Shown here: positions 22,832-34,600 of the stretch, piece by piece
How positions within the stretch are numbered: position 1 is the first letter of the stretch
Layout: each line of letters begins with the position of its first letter
From: Nepenthes gracilis
Lineage: Eukaryota; Streptophyta; Magnoliopsida; Caryophyllales; Nepenthaceae
Assembly (NCBI GenBank): GCA_033239525.1
Contig: BSYO01000033.1
Location: 10,345,501-10,409,500, forward strand
DNA length: 64,000 nt
Reading direction: 5' to 3'
The notes under the pieces: model-generated
The model's database searches: none
What the model saw: the letters and a program-made list of their open reading frames with translations, nothing else
What the model was told of the DNA's origin: nothing
Translations under genes and position numbers: made by a program

Positions 22832-23513
22832 TGTTGGAACAAAACGCGCGGAAGGCCGAGCGGACAAAAATCGCTCGGACAGGAAACGGAGAGCAAAGCT
22901 CTCGGACGGTCAGGAGAGGTAGAGAAATATGAGAGGGAACACACGAATTTTAACGTGGAAAACCCTTCTTTAAGCAAGGGAAAAACCACGAAAGAATACA
23001 CTATAAAGGATTGTTTACAAGTGTTAGCTACACAAGTTCCAACTAAAGAAAAGCAATCTCAAGTGTACAACTTTCTCTCACTAAAGTGTTTCTCTCACAA
23101 GTCTCACAAAGTGGTTGCTCACAAAGGCACACACCACCACTCACCAACCTCCTACACACATTAAATGTTCTCAGCACTCCTATATATATACATGAATAAA
23201 TATATTTTATTCACTACCTAGGAATCTACCACCGCCACCCTAGCGCCCGGGGTGGCGGGGGGGTTACTGCAAAGCCGTCTGCCGACGGCCTTGCCCTGCA
23301 GGGCACCTGCAACCGCCTTGGAAGTTGTGGCGGCCACCAACTTCCAATGCCCGCATTTATTGCTGCCGCAGAGCATTAATGACAGAATAAGTCAACGCAC
23401 GCGTGTATGGAGTCCTCGTCCCAGTCCTCTCGGACATGACGCACCAAGCAAAATCCTCGTCCATTATTCCAATGGAGTCCGCGGACAGAGGCCACTCGGG
23501 AGTGACCCCAACA
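22832..23513 (-). repeat. 5' LTR of the copia element
   Basis: 682 bp, directly repeated at 18125-18803. It carries the same TATA box (about 23180-23190 on the minus strand) and U5 hairpins, but a different palindrome cluster in U3 at 23216-23310. The target duplication ATATG follows at 23514-23518. Confidence 0.95.
23216..23310. repeat. Palindrome cluster in U3 of the 5' LTR
   Basis: Arms CCGCCACCC (23232-23240) and GGGTGGCGG (23250-23258), then GCCGTC/GACGGC (23274-23279, 23284-23289), then the perfect palindrome GCCCTGCAGGGC (23293-23304). It occupies the place of the cluster at 18511-18598 but most of its sequence is different. Confidence 0.9.
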
Positions 23514-23518
23514 ATATG

Positions 23519-25480
23519 CACGTAGTCGATCACCTCCTCCTCTTGTAAGGAGAGTAGTACGAGAATTGAAGCCTTAACAACATCATATCCGGCGCCATGG
23601 CATCATTTCACTCTCCAAATGTCCTTGGTTAAGAGTAAGCTAACATGCCTTGCAGTGTTAAGACACCGCAAGAAAGTACAACATGCTTACAGATATGAAA
23701 CTCTCACCCAATAAATAAACAATTTCAATGAAAAGCTCTCGAGATAGATGGCTTAGTCCATGATTTTTCTAAGTATCTAGTGTAAATGGAAAAGGGATTT
23801 ACTTGACATCAAAGCTAGCGATTGTAAAAGAGCACTGGGTAGCCATACTCTTAGAGTTGGCCGACGAGTCATTAAACTATAATTGGCATAGTTAAAATTG
23901 AACTAGGGCCTAACAATTAACTAGACAAATACCCTCAATAGTTGAGTTCAACTCTAGAGGTTGGGAGCGAGTGATAGGTTAGGCTAAAATTTGAGGAGTC
24001 CTAAACCCACTTGCCTCGAATTAAGATCGAGATAATAGATCTACATTGTTAGAGACCTAACTATCAAATGCTTGGTCTAGGAACCGGGCCACTATAAATT
24101 GGCTTAGGTTCGAAGGATCTATCAATAAGCTTGACGGACAGGTGATCGGACTATCGAATAACTAAAAGAGTCTAGATACGACTATACTATGTACAAGTCG
24201 GAGAAGAAAGGGCAAGCTAAGGAAAGGAAAACATTCAAACTAGATAATCTATCCTCCATACTTGGTCAATTTTCGGGTCCATTGTTACCAAATCATCAAT
24301 AAATATGGTAGCTATTCTATTAGAATGGTAAGAACCATTGATAGTCAAAGATGTCGGTACTAGAGGAGGCTCAACATTAGCCACAATCTTTTAGTAAACA
24401 AGTTAAAACTAACCACTAAGCCTACATCCATAAACAAAGTAGTTAGATCATAAAATTAAAGAGACATGTTTAAATATCAGGACTATAGTCAACAAATTCA
24501 TCTAAAACCATCTACTAAATCATGTTCATAACTATGGTGATTAATCTTAAATGTACTAATTCTTTATAAAGGAAATTGATTATTGAGTAACCGTCTATTA
24601 CCTTTCAGAAGAAAAACTATTAGTCGTAAAAGGTTACTTAACCGACCTTAGAATAAATTCAATATTATTATAAATACAAATCCCCTTAATATGGTAAGTG
24701 TATCTTCTAATAAATCAGAGAATTTGATCACCTATTGATATCTGAGATCCCTTATATTTCTTGCTTTCCACACTTATAAAGCACTACTTCTGCTGCGTTT
24801 AAACCTACACATGAAAATATAGGAGTCTATTATCTAGACAACTTTCTCCCTTAAATATCTTGAGACACGTAAAATTGTCCTTTAGAAGTCATCCTTCCTC
24901 TTTTTTCACATCAAGCATATTAGTTTAATTATACATTACTGATTTGAGCATTTGAAGATAAATTATAAAAATAAATTTAAACTTTTGAGTTCTTATTTTA
25001 ATTTATAATATGTATGATTTAAATTAAAAAATCTAAAAATTTACTTCAAAATCTCTTCACATTAAAGTTTAGATTTCAAATAAACATAAGAGTTGAATTG
25101 ATATATATATATATATATATATATGTTTTTCCTGTGAAACCTTTTCTTTTCCAAAAAGAAGGGGACAAAGAAACAAAAACGGTTGAACGGTAATGACCGT
25201 GCAGCATCTTAATGATTATGATAACTTGAAAAGTTCTTTCAAAAATTATAAATAAGAAGATTATACAAATATTCTCAACTTTATATTTTATCAAATGTTA
25301 TTCTTAATTTTTAAATGTCATTCTTAATTTTGAAGAACATACGATCTAAAAAAGATTTCACAAAAAAAAAAAAAAAAACACACTTTATTTTGTTCAAATA
25401 TCAAAAACAATTTCCTAAAAATCGATTAACAGGCAATATTTAAAGAAAGATAGTTTCTTTTTAATCTTTTGTCATATTAT
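23519..25480. other. Intergenic DNA, no gene seen
   Basis: The first 200 bases continue the pre-insertion flank of the copia element. The rest is AT-rich with chance frames only. A TA run lies at 25101-25124 and a poly-A run near 25361-25378. No transposon protein was recognised. Confidence 0.5.
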
Positions 25481-25777
25481 GGATTCGGGGGGCGTCCAAC
25501 GCCCCAGCGCTGAATGCCATCCGGCGCCCAATTTGGGCCGTCGGATTGAAAAAACCGACGGCCCAAATTTTATAATAAAAAAAACATAATTTTTCTTTTT
25601 TTATTTTTATTTAATAATTTTTTTTTTATATTTTGATTATAAAAATATAAATTTTAATATTTTTTATTTTTAAATTTTATAATTTTTTTTTAGAAAAAAG
25701 GGGACTGTCGGATTTCAATCCAACGATCTCCGTGGGCATTGAATGGAGCAAGCGCTGGACGCCCCCTCATTCCGTGG
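25481..25777. mobile_element. MITE-like hairpin element, about 0.3 kb
   Basis: The ends are inverted repeats of about 22 bases (GGATTCGGGGGGCGTCCAAC at the left; the right end reversed reads GGAATGAGGGGGCGTCCAGC). The middle is AT-rich and there is no coding capacity. TATTAT occurs on both sides (25475-25480 and 25778-25783) and may be the target duplication, though the right end then carries four extra bases. A second, perfect 15-bp inverted repeat lies inside (25530-25544 and 25555-25569). The superfamily is not identified. Confidence 0.6.
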
Positions 25778-25783
25778 TATTAT

Positions 25784-28700
25784 ACCTGTAGTAAGAAACA
25801 ATCAACTTGTATTTAGCTTGCCCTGAGACTTTACTTAATGTGGAAATAATAGGAAAATAAAATTTTAAAAGAATATAATTTTTGCTTGCTTCCGCCGACA
25901 GATACGGGTTGGCCCGAAAAACGATAAAAAATGATAGTGATTTGGTCGAACTCTCTTCCTGCATTTTTGGAAAAAAAACAAAAGGAGAAATGTCAGCATC
26001 CGAAGTGGTTGCTAAACCAATAGCAAAGTGCGGCTTAATATTGAAGTCCACATAGGGTGTTTAGAGTCCAATTTTGGATGTGTAAAATCAGTAAAAAAAA
26101 AAAAAACATGAACAACGTTTAATTTTAAAAATATATTATGTTTAATTAATACTAATGGAAAATATGAAAGTTAAAATGAGATAAAATTATAAAATATTTA
26201 ATTATATTTAACATGTCTAAAGTAAACAAACACAAATACTTATTGCAGACAAAACGGATAGGCACCCAGACATAAACAAGAATCTTAGAGTGAACACAAA
26301 AAAAATGAATAAACACCATCTAGGCCAACCAACACTCATAACTCAATTGTCTTGGCTGGTTCTAAAATCAGATCCCGTTATTAATAGTCAACGATGTTAA
26401 TAATTATCCAATTAGCAATTCCATTGATGGTTAATGTGAGCTTCACGCTGATATATTGACTGACCAAAATAAAAATAATATTTAATTGAATCATAGAACT
26501 CGAAATGTCACGTTATTAAGTGGCTTCGAACACTGACCAATCACAATGTCAGATCATACGCAAAGAGTCATGTCTAATTCAAACAAAATTAAAGTATCTA
26601 AACAACCATAACAAAATTATAATCTAACAATATCATTTATAATATGATAACATAATTAAATTAATATAGAACTAAAATTATCCAAAATAAAATACAATAA
26701 CTGATTTTTCTCTAAATTTAATTTGAAATCTCTTCAAGATCAGCTCCTTGAGCGAAACTTTACCTTCCCACAAGTGCCCAAAACTTTAATTTGAAGGGAT
26801 TAATAAAAACAATAGAAATAGAATGAGCCAAAAATTTAATATGGTATATAATTTTGTATAAATTAACATATAATTTGTCTTAAAATATGTCAAAAAGAAT
26901 AATTAATCAAAATCAATAGAATACTATGAATTTTCAGGATAATGCACACAACTTTTCAAACTTTTTTTTTTTTGCATTCTTATTCAAATAGTGCCATAAA
27001 ATCTATACTTAATTATATAAATTTTTAAGGACCAATGGTTAATATGGCCTTGATCTGACTAAAGGAGTGAATAATCAAAACTCAAGTTATATTTATTTTC
27101 ACATAATTAAAAATTTTAGACTACTATTCAAGACTCGTAAGTGGACTGTCATACATATAACCATATAGAATGGATCGAATGTTATTTTTATCTGCAGATG
27201 ATAGATTCGAACCTCAATTATCATTATAATATACTACTCGTTGAACTTGTAATAATTGTTCGATACTTAGACATATAAAAATTTTGCTCAATTATTTAGA
27301 ATCTTTATATTTTCTCAATTCGGAGAAAAATATTCTCAATTTTTTAATAAATTGTAGAGTTTTCTTTATAATTATTTCAAATAATTATCATGAAGTACAT
27401 ATAACTTTTATAGAAATTTAAATATACAAGTTTTTGAACATATAAAGGCTACTTTATAAGTTTTTCAAACCAAATTATGAAAAACTTAGTAACATTTTGA
27501 GATTTTAATATTTTTATTTCAAATAACATGCATATAGGAACAAATTATTGAATTTTTAAAACGTGCAAGATATAAACTTAGTAATTCCAAGCATGCTAGA
27601 ATATTAAGTACAGAATTAAAACTTACAAGAGTCATATAAGCATGAATTTAATATATACATGCAAGAAAATTGCAATAAATAACTTATTAATTCAAAGCAT
27701 TGGAATTAAGAATATAATTTTCATAATTTTATAGAATGGGAATAAGGATTCGTGGATGTGAAGTACCATTATCTTAGTTACTAAAACATATTATGTATAA
27801 ATATTTAAAATAATAAATATTTAAAATAATAAGAAAATAATAGTAATAAAGGTAAAAAGTTTGGGATATACTTATTTTAATTTTAATTTATCAAAATCTT
27901 ACTTTGATTTATTTAAATTTGTCTTCTTTAACTCATTCTCTCTCTTTCTTTTCTTCTCCTCTTCTCATTCTCTCTCTTCTCTTAAATCTTTGTAGAAAAT
28001 AATTAAAATTCGGTAGGATACGATATATATAATAAAGTGACACTCGAACACTTATTGGACGCGCATTAGGTTTCACAGCCAAATATGCTGGCACATGAGC
28101 ACTACATTGAGCGTGCATCAAGCAATAACATTTTACCTTAGTGTGCTCGGATACCCATCGGACATGTATTGAGTGTAGCTAATTTGGAAAGTACGCTGGA
28201 GTTTCGCTCAGGTGATAGTTAGACACAACCTCTTTACCCAAAATATGTATAGGCCAATGTCAGGTGTCGGTCAGGTATCAATTAACTTGCGTGACCTAAT
28301 CTAATCTTGACTTTTTGATCTAAATTTCTTCTTCATTTGACCTTAATTTAAATTATCTAAACTTAATTAATCATAATTAAAATAAATTTTAAACTCGAAC
28401 CTTAATAGTACTTTAGTTAATCAATTAAGCAGTTGATTGTTATTATTTTGGTTATATCTATAATGACCACTGGCGAATGATAATGTTTAAATTCAATAAT
28501 TTATGAAAGTTTGTAATTTGATAATCTGATTTTCAGATTAATATATTTTCTTTTATTTAATGTTTGAAATCCAACAATTGTCGAGCTTCAAAATTATTTT
28601 CAGGTGTAATTTTTAAATTTTATGTTTTGTTATTATTTTACCGCTCAAGTCATTTAACGATAGTTGTTACAGTTTTATGTTCCAGCATATCGTGTTGGTT

Positions 28701-30051
28701 TTACCTTTGTTAATTAAACATTGGATTTTTAGGTTTCAAACTAAGAGCCTGATTTTACGTTAAATATGGGTTATGAATTAAAATAATTATCTTTTAGGGA
28801 TTGACAACGTGACATATGAAAAAATAGATGCCACGTAGGCCAGTGGACTCCCAAAACTCAATTGCTTAGCTCAGTTGATCCCGCAACAAATTGTCAGAGT
28901 CTCTGACAAACACAGTTAACTTAAAGACCATCTTAGCAACCCCAGTCTGACCTTTAAATAAGGAGCACTGAACTGCCAAATAGGTCACTAGAATAAACCA
29001 AGTCTCCAAAAAAAAATGGCAGATAGTTCATTGCCTAATCAACTAATGCAGTCGCATTGGAGCCACCGATCAGAACCACCAGTCAAGTGCTTCTTCGGGA
29101 AGAATTATAAAGCTTTCGTGCAAGTTGGCATGGCACGATAAAAATGAAGTAAATCTCTAAATAGACATTTTTGATATGAAAACTATTAAAAGTTGAAAAA
29201 GGTAGAAAAGTGTAATATCATTTTGAAAAATGACAAGATTTGGAATCTTGTATATTAGATAAAATAATTGCCTACATGGCATTGCTGGGAGATTGGTGGC
29301 ACTTCACCACCAATTGGATATAGCTAGTGGCTTGTTGGCTTTGAGAATCGAGGGTGTAGGAAACACACTTTTAAGTTACATCTTCAACCAATAGCTAGGA
29401 GACTGGCCGATTGATTTTGAAATATGCCTTCTATATGGTTCTTTGATATCAAAATCATTCGATAGCCATTGAAAAGAGAGAGCCTTGTAAAGAGAGTACA
29501 CCATTAAAGGCTCAGAGAACTTAGGATATTTTTACATGTGAAGGTGCATTTTTTTGCCCTATTTTTTTGTTACATATTTAGTTACTTATTATTCTATATC
29601 TATAGTCCAAGACATCTTTGTGAACCCATTTTATTCTCTCACCAAGGATTCCTATTATCGCTTTGTCATTAACTCACCTCCCCCAAACATGCTCGAGGAT
29701 CCGAGGCGTTCTATATAGTTGTTCTTTTGACTTTTAAAACCTTGTTGTGATAGGTTGAAAGCCTTCTTGTAGGCTCGGACATATTTTTGGTAAATGATAA
29801 ACCTTCTCATTTATTTTTTCAGTAATGATATTTATTTTATCCCTACCATTTGCTTCGTATTTAGGATTTGAACTAACTTGAATATTAAAAAGGATATCAT
29901 GGTGAGAAAGCCTTAAAGAACCGGCTAATGCTTTAGTTTTTGTGTTTCTTGAGTTTCAAATTTCAAGGTTTGTGGTTTGTCTAAAATTTAAATTGTTGTC
30001 GTACTAAACAAATCTAAAATAATAACTATGCATCAATATTTTATTAAATTA
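25784..30051. other. Intergenic DNA, mostly AT-rich, no gene seen
   Basis: No gene or transposon protein was recognised. A perfect short palindrome, TTGTCAGAG-T-CTCTGACAA, lies at 28891-28909. The section from about 29020 to 29950 has leader- and LTR-like text but no ends or coding match that I can defend. Confidence 0.45.
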
Positions 30052-30056
30052 AGATT

Positions 30057-30753
30057 TGATACATATCAAAAACTCAAATTAATATATGAATTAAAGAGCC
30101 GCTTAATCTTACTTAAATATTCAGATAATAACAAGTTTGGTCTTCGTAATCTAAATCTAAATCCTATGTACCATAAATAGAATATTTTTCGATACTCAAA
30201 TTAATAATCTTTCTATTCAAATTACAGATATTATGAGGAAGTAAATATTAAAAATTAAAGAGTATAGGGATGAGTTTGGATCTGGAGGGCAATGCTCTCT
30301 TTGGTGCACTCGAATGACTGAGCGTCTCTTTTTTCTTCTTTTTCCTCCCCTCCCATTTTGTTTGGAAGAAGACTTATTTAAAACTTGGGTCTTATTCGAC
30401 CAATCAACCTTTAAATTCTCTACACGTGGCTAAAACTGTTTCAAATTAATTATGAGGGGGTGTTATTTTTACTGAGTAACTGTCATTCCAAGTTAATGGT
30501 GAGGATGCTCGACCAATAATAATTCGGCCATTTCTTAGATTAGGTCATTAACCTGCACTGGTTGAATCTGGCTTTCAATTTCTTTTCATTTTTTGGTAAT
30601 TGGCCAATCGGATTAGAATTTTTAGTTAATATCATTGGGAGTTATTATTCAACAGGTTGAGTCTGGCTTTGCCACTTCTTCGTTTGGGCTGCTGAGATTT
30701 TGGGCCTTGACTTAACCTACACTGGGTTGATCCATCTTAGGCAATACCTATTA
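30057..30753 (-). repeat. 3' LTR of the old Tat element
   Basis: 697 bp, aligned to 43500-44211 over its full length; shared landmarks include TTTGGATCTGGAGGGCAAT, AATTCTCTACACGTGG and CAACAGGTTGAGTCT. The bases after it match the reversed polypurine tract and flanking text of the young Tat element (compare 61561-61592). Confidence 0.85.
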
Positions 30754-30767
30754 CTATCTTCCCATAC
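30754..30767 (-). other. Decayed polypurine tract of the old Tat element
   Basis: The plus strand reads CTATCTTCCCATAC and then AGGAGGTTTGAATTC. This matches, with transitions, the reverse complement of the tract and upstream text at 61561-61592. Confidence 0.65.
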
Positions 30768-31689
30768 TAGGAGGTTTGAATTCAAACTCCTAACATGTCC
30801 CTGATGGGATGCTGGTTGGTGTTTTATCAATGTATATCTTTATCACAGATATTTTGAACTTGAAGGGTCTTATTTGGCAGTATTTGATTCTCTACCCATA
30901 ATGATGATGATTCGATATCTTCTTCTTCAAATTGGTAACTAGTAGGACCCTCGTTTTGGCTATACATTGGAGAGTTTTCTTTAGTTTTCATCACATGATA
31001 TTCCTTTTCTCACCTCGTAGTATGACTATTTTGAACCAATATGGTGTCGTTGCTGTCATGAGTAATCATTGCTAGAGTCGGTGGAAATTCTCTTCCAGAT
31101 TTTGAAGCCAAGGTTCACGGAAGTACTTGAGGACTATCTTAGTTACCCTCTTTTATAGGAAAAATCACATTGGTTTCCTTGTTTTATATCTGTCCCAAAG
31201 TTAGGCCTTGTAGCTATGACAAGGCTCTCAGCTTTATGTTTTCTCTTGAAAGAACCTGGGTGGCTACTGTTGGTATGGGCGGACGATTTTTATTATTTTC
31301 CTTCCTCCATGGTGCCCTTGAATTTCCGAAAGAGGGATAATTTGAGGGTCTTTGTCCTACGTCTTTCTCTATTTCATCCGAATTATACTTTTGTTGTTAT
31401 AAACTTGTACATTTTAAAAAGAATTATTGAATAGAACTACACGAATGACATTTTGTTTTCTTTGTATGGCTTCAACATGTTTGTATTCTCTAAGTGGCTG
31501 ACTTTGAGTTGAGTGTTGGACATGTGCTAGAATCCTATTTTTCATTATTTAACCTATGACAATCTAACAACTCAAATTTCTGATAACTCAGAGTTCTGAT
31601 TATCCGACATATGATAATTTAATTTGAACAGACGTGATATTTTTGTAGATCAATTGGGTTGAATCATTTTGTTGCTTCTCATTGTTTCC

Positions 31690-34600
31690 ATGGCTCCTCA
31701 AGCGGCTTCTAAGGGTGTTGATGAGATTTCATCTAGTTTGACGATAGATGATGTGCTGGATATTTACGATAGGTGTAATATTCCTATTGCGATTTCTTTC
31801 TAGGTTCCATCGCAAGATAAAACCACCTATTCTCCGAGGCTTGGCTTCATTCCCATCTATGAAATTTATATGAAGGAGAGGCTTTACATTCCTTTTACGA
31901 GAGAGTTATATGAGATCCTGGAGGCTTTAAAAATTCTTGTTATGCATCCCCACAGCAACACCATTAGGTATTTGATTTTCTTGTGTATTTTTCTTCATCG
32001 CTTAAAACTTTGTCTAGATGTTAGGGCTATTAAATTCATTTCTTGATTTAATCAGGAGAGCAATTGGATTTCTTTTACCCCCAGAAAAAGTATAGGATAA
32101 GCGAGGGTAATATGGACTCAATAAAGTTGGAATGACTGATACTTTTTCATTATGGTCTCTTTCGATTGGACCCTTTTCAATGAATGGAAGTTGGAAAATC
32201 CTATTTATTCTGAAAATGTCTCAAAAAATGAGGCTTTTATGGCTCAACCATTGACTAAACTGATTAAGTAAAATGCCAATTGAGAAAAATACAATCTCAC
32301 TTCGGAAAACAAGCAATATTTTGACTTGTCGAGCACTTGTTGAAGTCGACTAGGAGGTTAGAGTTGAAGGGGAGGTTATTGCTGATATTCCTTTTGGCCA
32401 ACTCAAAAGAAAATTAGAAGAACTTTTTATTCGGAATTCTCCAAAAAGGGCAGCCGGAGGGGGTAGGTCCTTGAAACTCTGGTTTATCCCTTCCGTCTTT
32501 TTCTGAAGATTATGATAGCATGATTGATGAGACCTATGATGAGATGACTACATTGGAAGTTGGCGAGTTATCTCAGAGGCTAAATTCTAACCTTCTTTCA
32601 TTGGGCCGCCGAATTGTTGAGGGGGCGTCCAAATTCACTTAGGGTAGTGAAGTTCCATTGCCCGCTATTTCAAGAATAAATGACCCCATTATCGACGGTT
32701 TGGATGAACTGATTGATGCTCCATTTATAGTCTAGTATGGGGTCCCCATGTGCATCAGTTCATCACTTGACGAGCCCATTTCTACACCTCCTGTGGCATT
32801 AAACGTGGGGCCGAATAATGATGAGCCTATTTCTACACCTCCCATCAAACTGGACGTGGGGCAAATAATAATGGAGGGCCAGCAGAGGGTTTTTCGGCTG
32901 CTACTCCAAAATTTTTGACGGGATTTCCTGAGTCCTACCGTTCTGCTGAGTTTCCAGAAACTAGGAAGGTTCCATAGGCTAATGTACCTCAATTTGGGAG
33001 CCCCAAAAACCGGGATGCTTTTTCAACTCCTTCTAAGTTTTAAGGTTCCTTACTAGCATTGTGCTCTACCTCTTCTATGCTGGAAGACTCTATCCGTTTT
33101 TTGAGTTCAATTCTTCTCGTGGCTCTTCTTTTTAAGAGAAATTTTTTTCAACCGAGGTATCATTTATATAATCCTTCATCTCTAAGTATTCTCCTTGTTG
33201 TCAATTGATCTTTGTGCATTGTTTGGCAGTCATGGAGATTGGTTCATTTGATTTTGGGATGGGCTATATCAACTGGATATTGAAATTGATTGCCTCTGCC
33301 AAATGTATACCGACCCTACTATACTCGAGGAGATGGAGATCCGAGTTAAAGTTGCCATTGTTGAGGTTGAACAGATCTGAGATTGAGCCACTTAGATAGA
33401 AAGTTGTCCAAGTAGTTGGTGAAATCATAGAAATTATTAGACAAAAAAACTATAGTAATGGATCGAATCACCTCGCTCAAGAATAAACTTCAAGAGGTTG
33501 AGCATCGATCAATTTCGAATGCCAGTTTAAGTGCAAATCTTTAGGACAAGTGTGTGTTAGGACTCAAACCTACTTATTTGAACCATGAGAAGTCAATTAA
33601 TAATGAACAACAATCAGGTAATAATCACAAATATTGAAGAACACCTAATTTTACGTAAAAAGCTCCCTTTAGAATGTGGGAAAAAAGTCACAGAACGATT
33701 CATCCAAAATATATCAAATATGTAATAAGTTCGGTTACACAAATGAACAAATATAAAGTCACAATACCTTATCACAAAGATATTTTTTTGGGTAAGTAAC
33801 CTTGTCCTTGTCCTTATCACAAAGAAACCCGAATAGTAGAGAATATAAGACGAAAAAGAAGAAATAAAATCAGTAAAACATTCTTCCCAATTTCAAGAAT
33901 AGTATACCGAAAGTCGACGAAAACTAGAACACGATTCGAAATTCAACCAGATACTCAGATCTTCATATTCTCTGTTTTCTCTCTCTTTCTATTCTTTTTC
34001 TCTCAAAGTCGAAGCTCTCTAAGTCATAAAGTTGCAAGTGATTAACCCTAAAATGCGTCAATGTATTTTTATCTTTAAGCAGGTGCTTGAGCGCCTGTCA
34101 AGTATACCTTTAATGTGAGTGTCACAATTTTTGTCACTTTGTGCACCCCTTGGGCATGCCTTGAGCACTCACTCACTATTTTCAGCCCTTTAGGCAAGCA
34201 TCGAGCTCTCCCCCTCTGGAATCGACACTCATGCGTTGGTCGAGCACTTCGTATGGTCCCCCACGTATGTCATTGTCTAAATCACTGAACGGCACCTCAA
34301 ATGGGTATGGGCCCATACGGAGGTGACCCATAACCCAATAGTGTGCCCAGCTCAAAGGAGAATTTAGGGTACAGCTTCGACTAGAAAAGGTTAGACCCAC
34401 TCTGGACGACAGATTTCAGGATGCATTTTCTCTCTGTAGGCAGATCGTGTCTTTGGTGGCTCGTGTTTCCTTTAGACTACCCTAATCCGAGGAATTCTAT
34501 GGAGCTTCGAGGTTCTGATGTTAGGTGTTTCTTGGAGCCTAGTGGGGACCCATCACTCCGATCTCCATTTGGTTCCCTGCCTTAGAATAGTCAAGGCGTT
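31690..34600 (+). pseudogene. Antisense accessory gene of the old Tat element, broken
   Basis: The frame from the ATG at 31690 starts MAPQAASKG and continues with GFIPIYEIYMKERLYIPF, NTIRYLIFLCIFLHRL and NWISFTP. These align with the antisense protein of the young Tat element (MAPRTQ, GYISIYEAHLTSGLRIPL, NAIRYLCNLCIFFRL, DWISLTP). A second exon begins after a CAG acceptor at 33229; it includes DPTILEEMEIRVKVAIVEVEQ (young copy DPKILEEMKNKMEIAVSEAQQ) and, after the solo LTR at 33555-34340, RFQDAFSLCRQIVSLV (young copy RFQEGIRLCQKIALLV). Stops and frameshifts are scattered through it. It runs opposite to gag-pol. Confidence 0.8.
33555..34340. mobile_element. Solo LTR inserted in exon 2 of the antisense pseudogene
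   Basis: The block begins TGTTAGGACTC and ends ACCCAATA (CA changed to TA), flanked by GTGTG at 33550-33554 and 34341-34345. It contains copia-like LTR text (a cgtAAAAagCTCCCTTTAGAATG leader and a pyrimidine-rich stretch at 33980-34010). Leaving out the block and one GTGTG rejoins the two halves of the coiled-coil coding region in the same frame, which supports the borders. The duplication is a simple repeat, so the match alone is weak evidence. Confidence 0.7.

Larger units (their letters stand above)
18125..23513 (-). mobile_element. Complete Ty1-copia element, 5389 bp
   Basis: Two direct LTRs (18125-18803 and 22832-23513), each beginning TGTTGG and ending CCCAACA, flank an internal region. 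The whole is flanked by ATATG at 18120-18124 and 23514-23518. On the minus strand the order is 5' LTR, Met-tRNA primer site, gag with zinc knuckle, protease, integrase, RT, RNase H, polypurine tract, 3' LTR; integrase before RT is diagnostic of copia. Integrase, RT and RNase H are nearly open. Gag-protease has many small indels, so this copy cannot make its own capsid. Outside one palindromic patch the LTRs are almost identical, suggesting a recent insertion. Confidence 0.95.
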
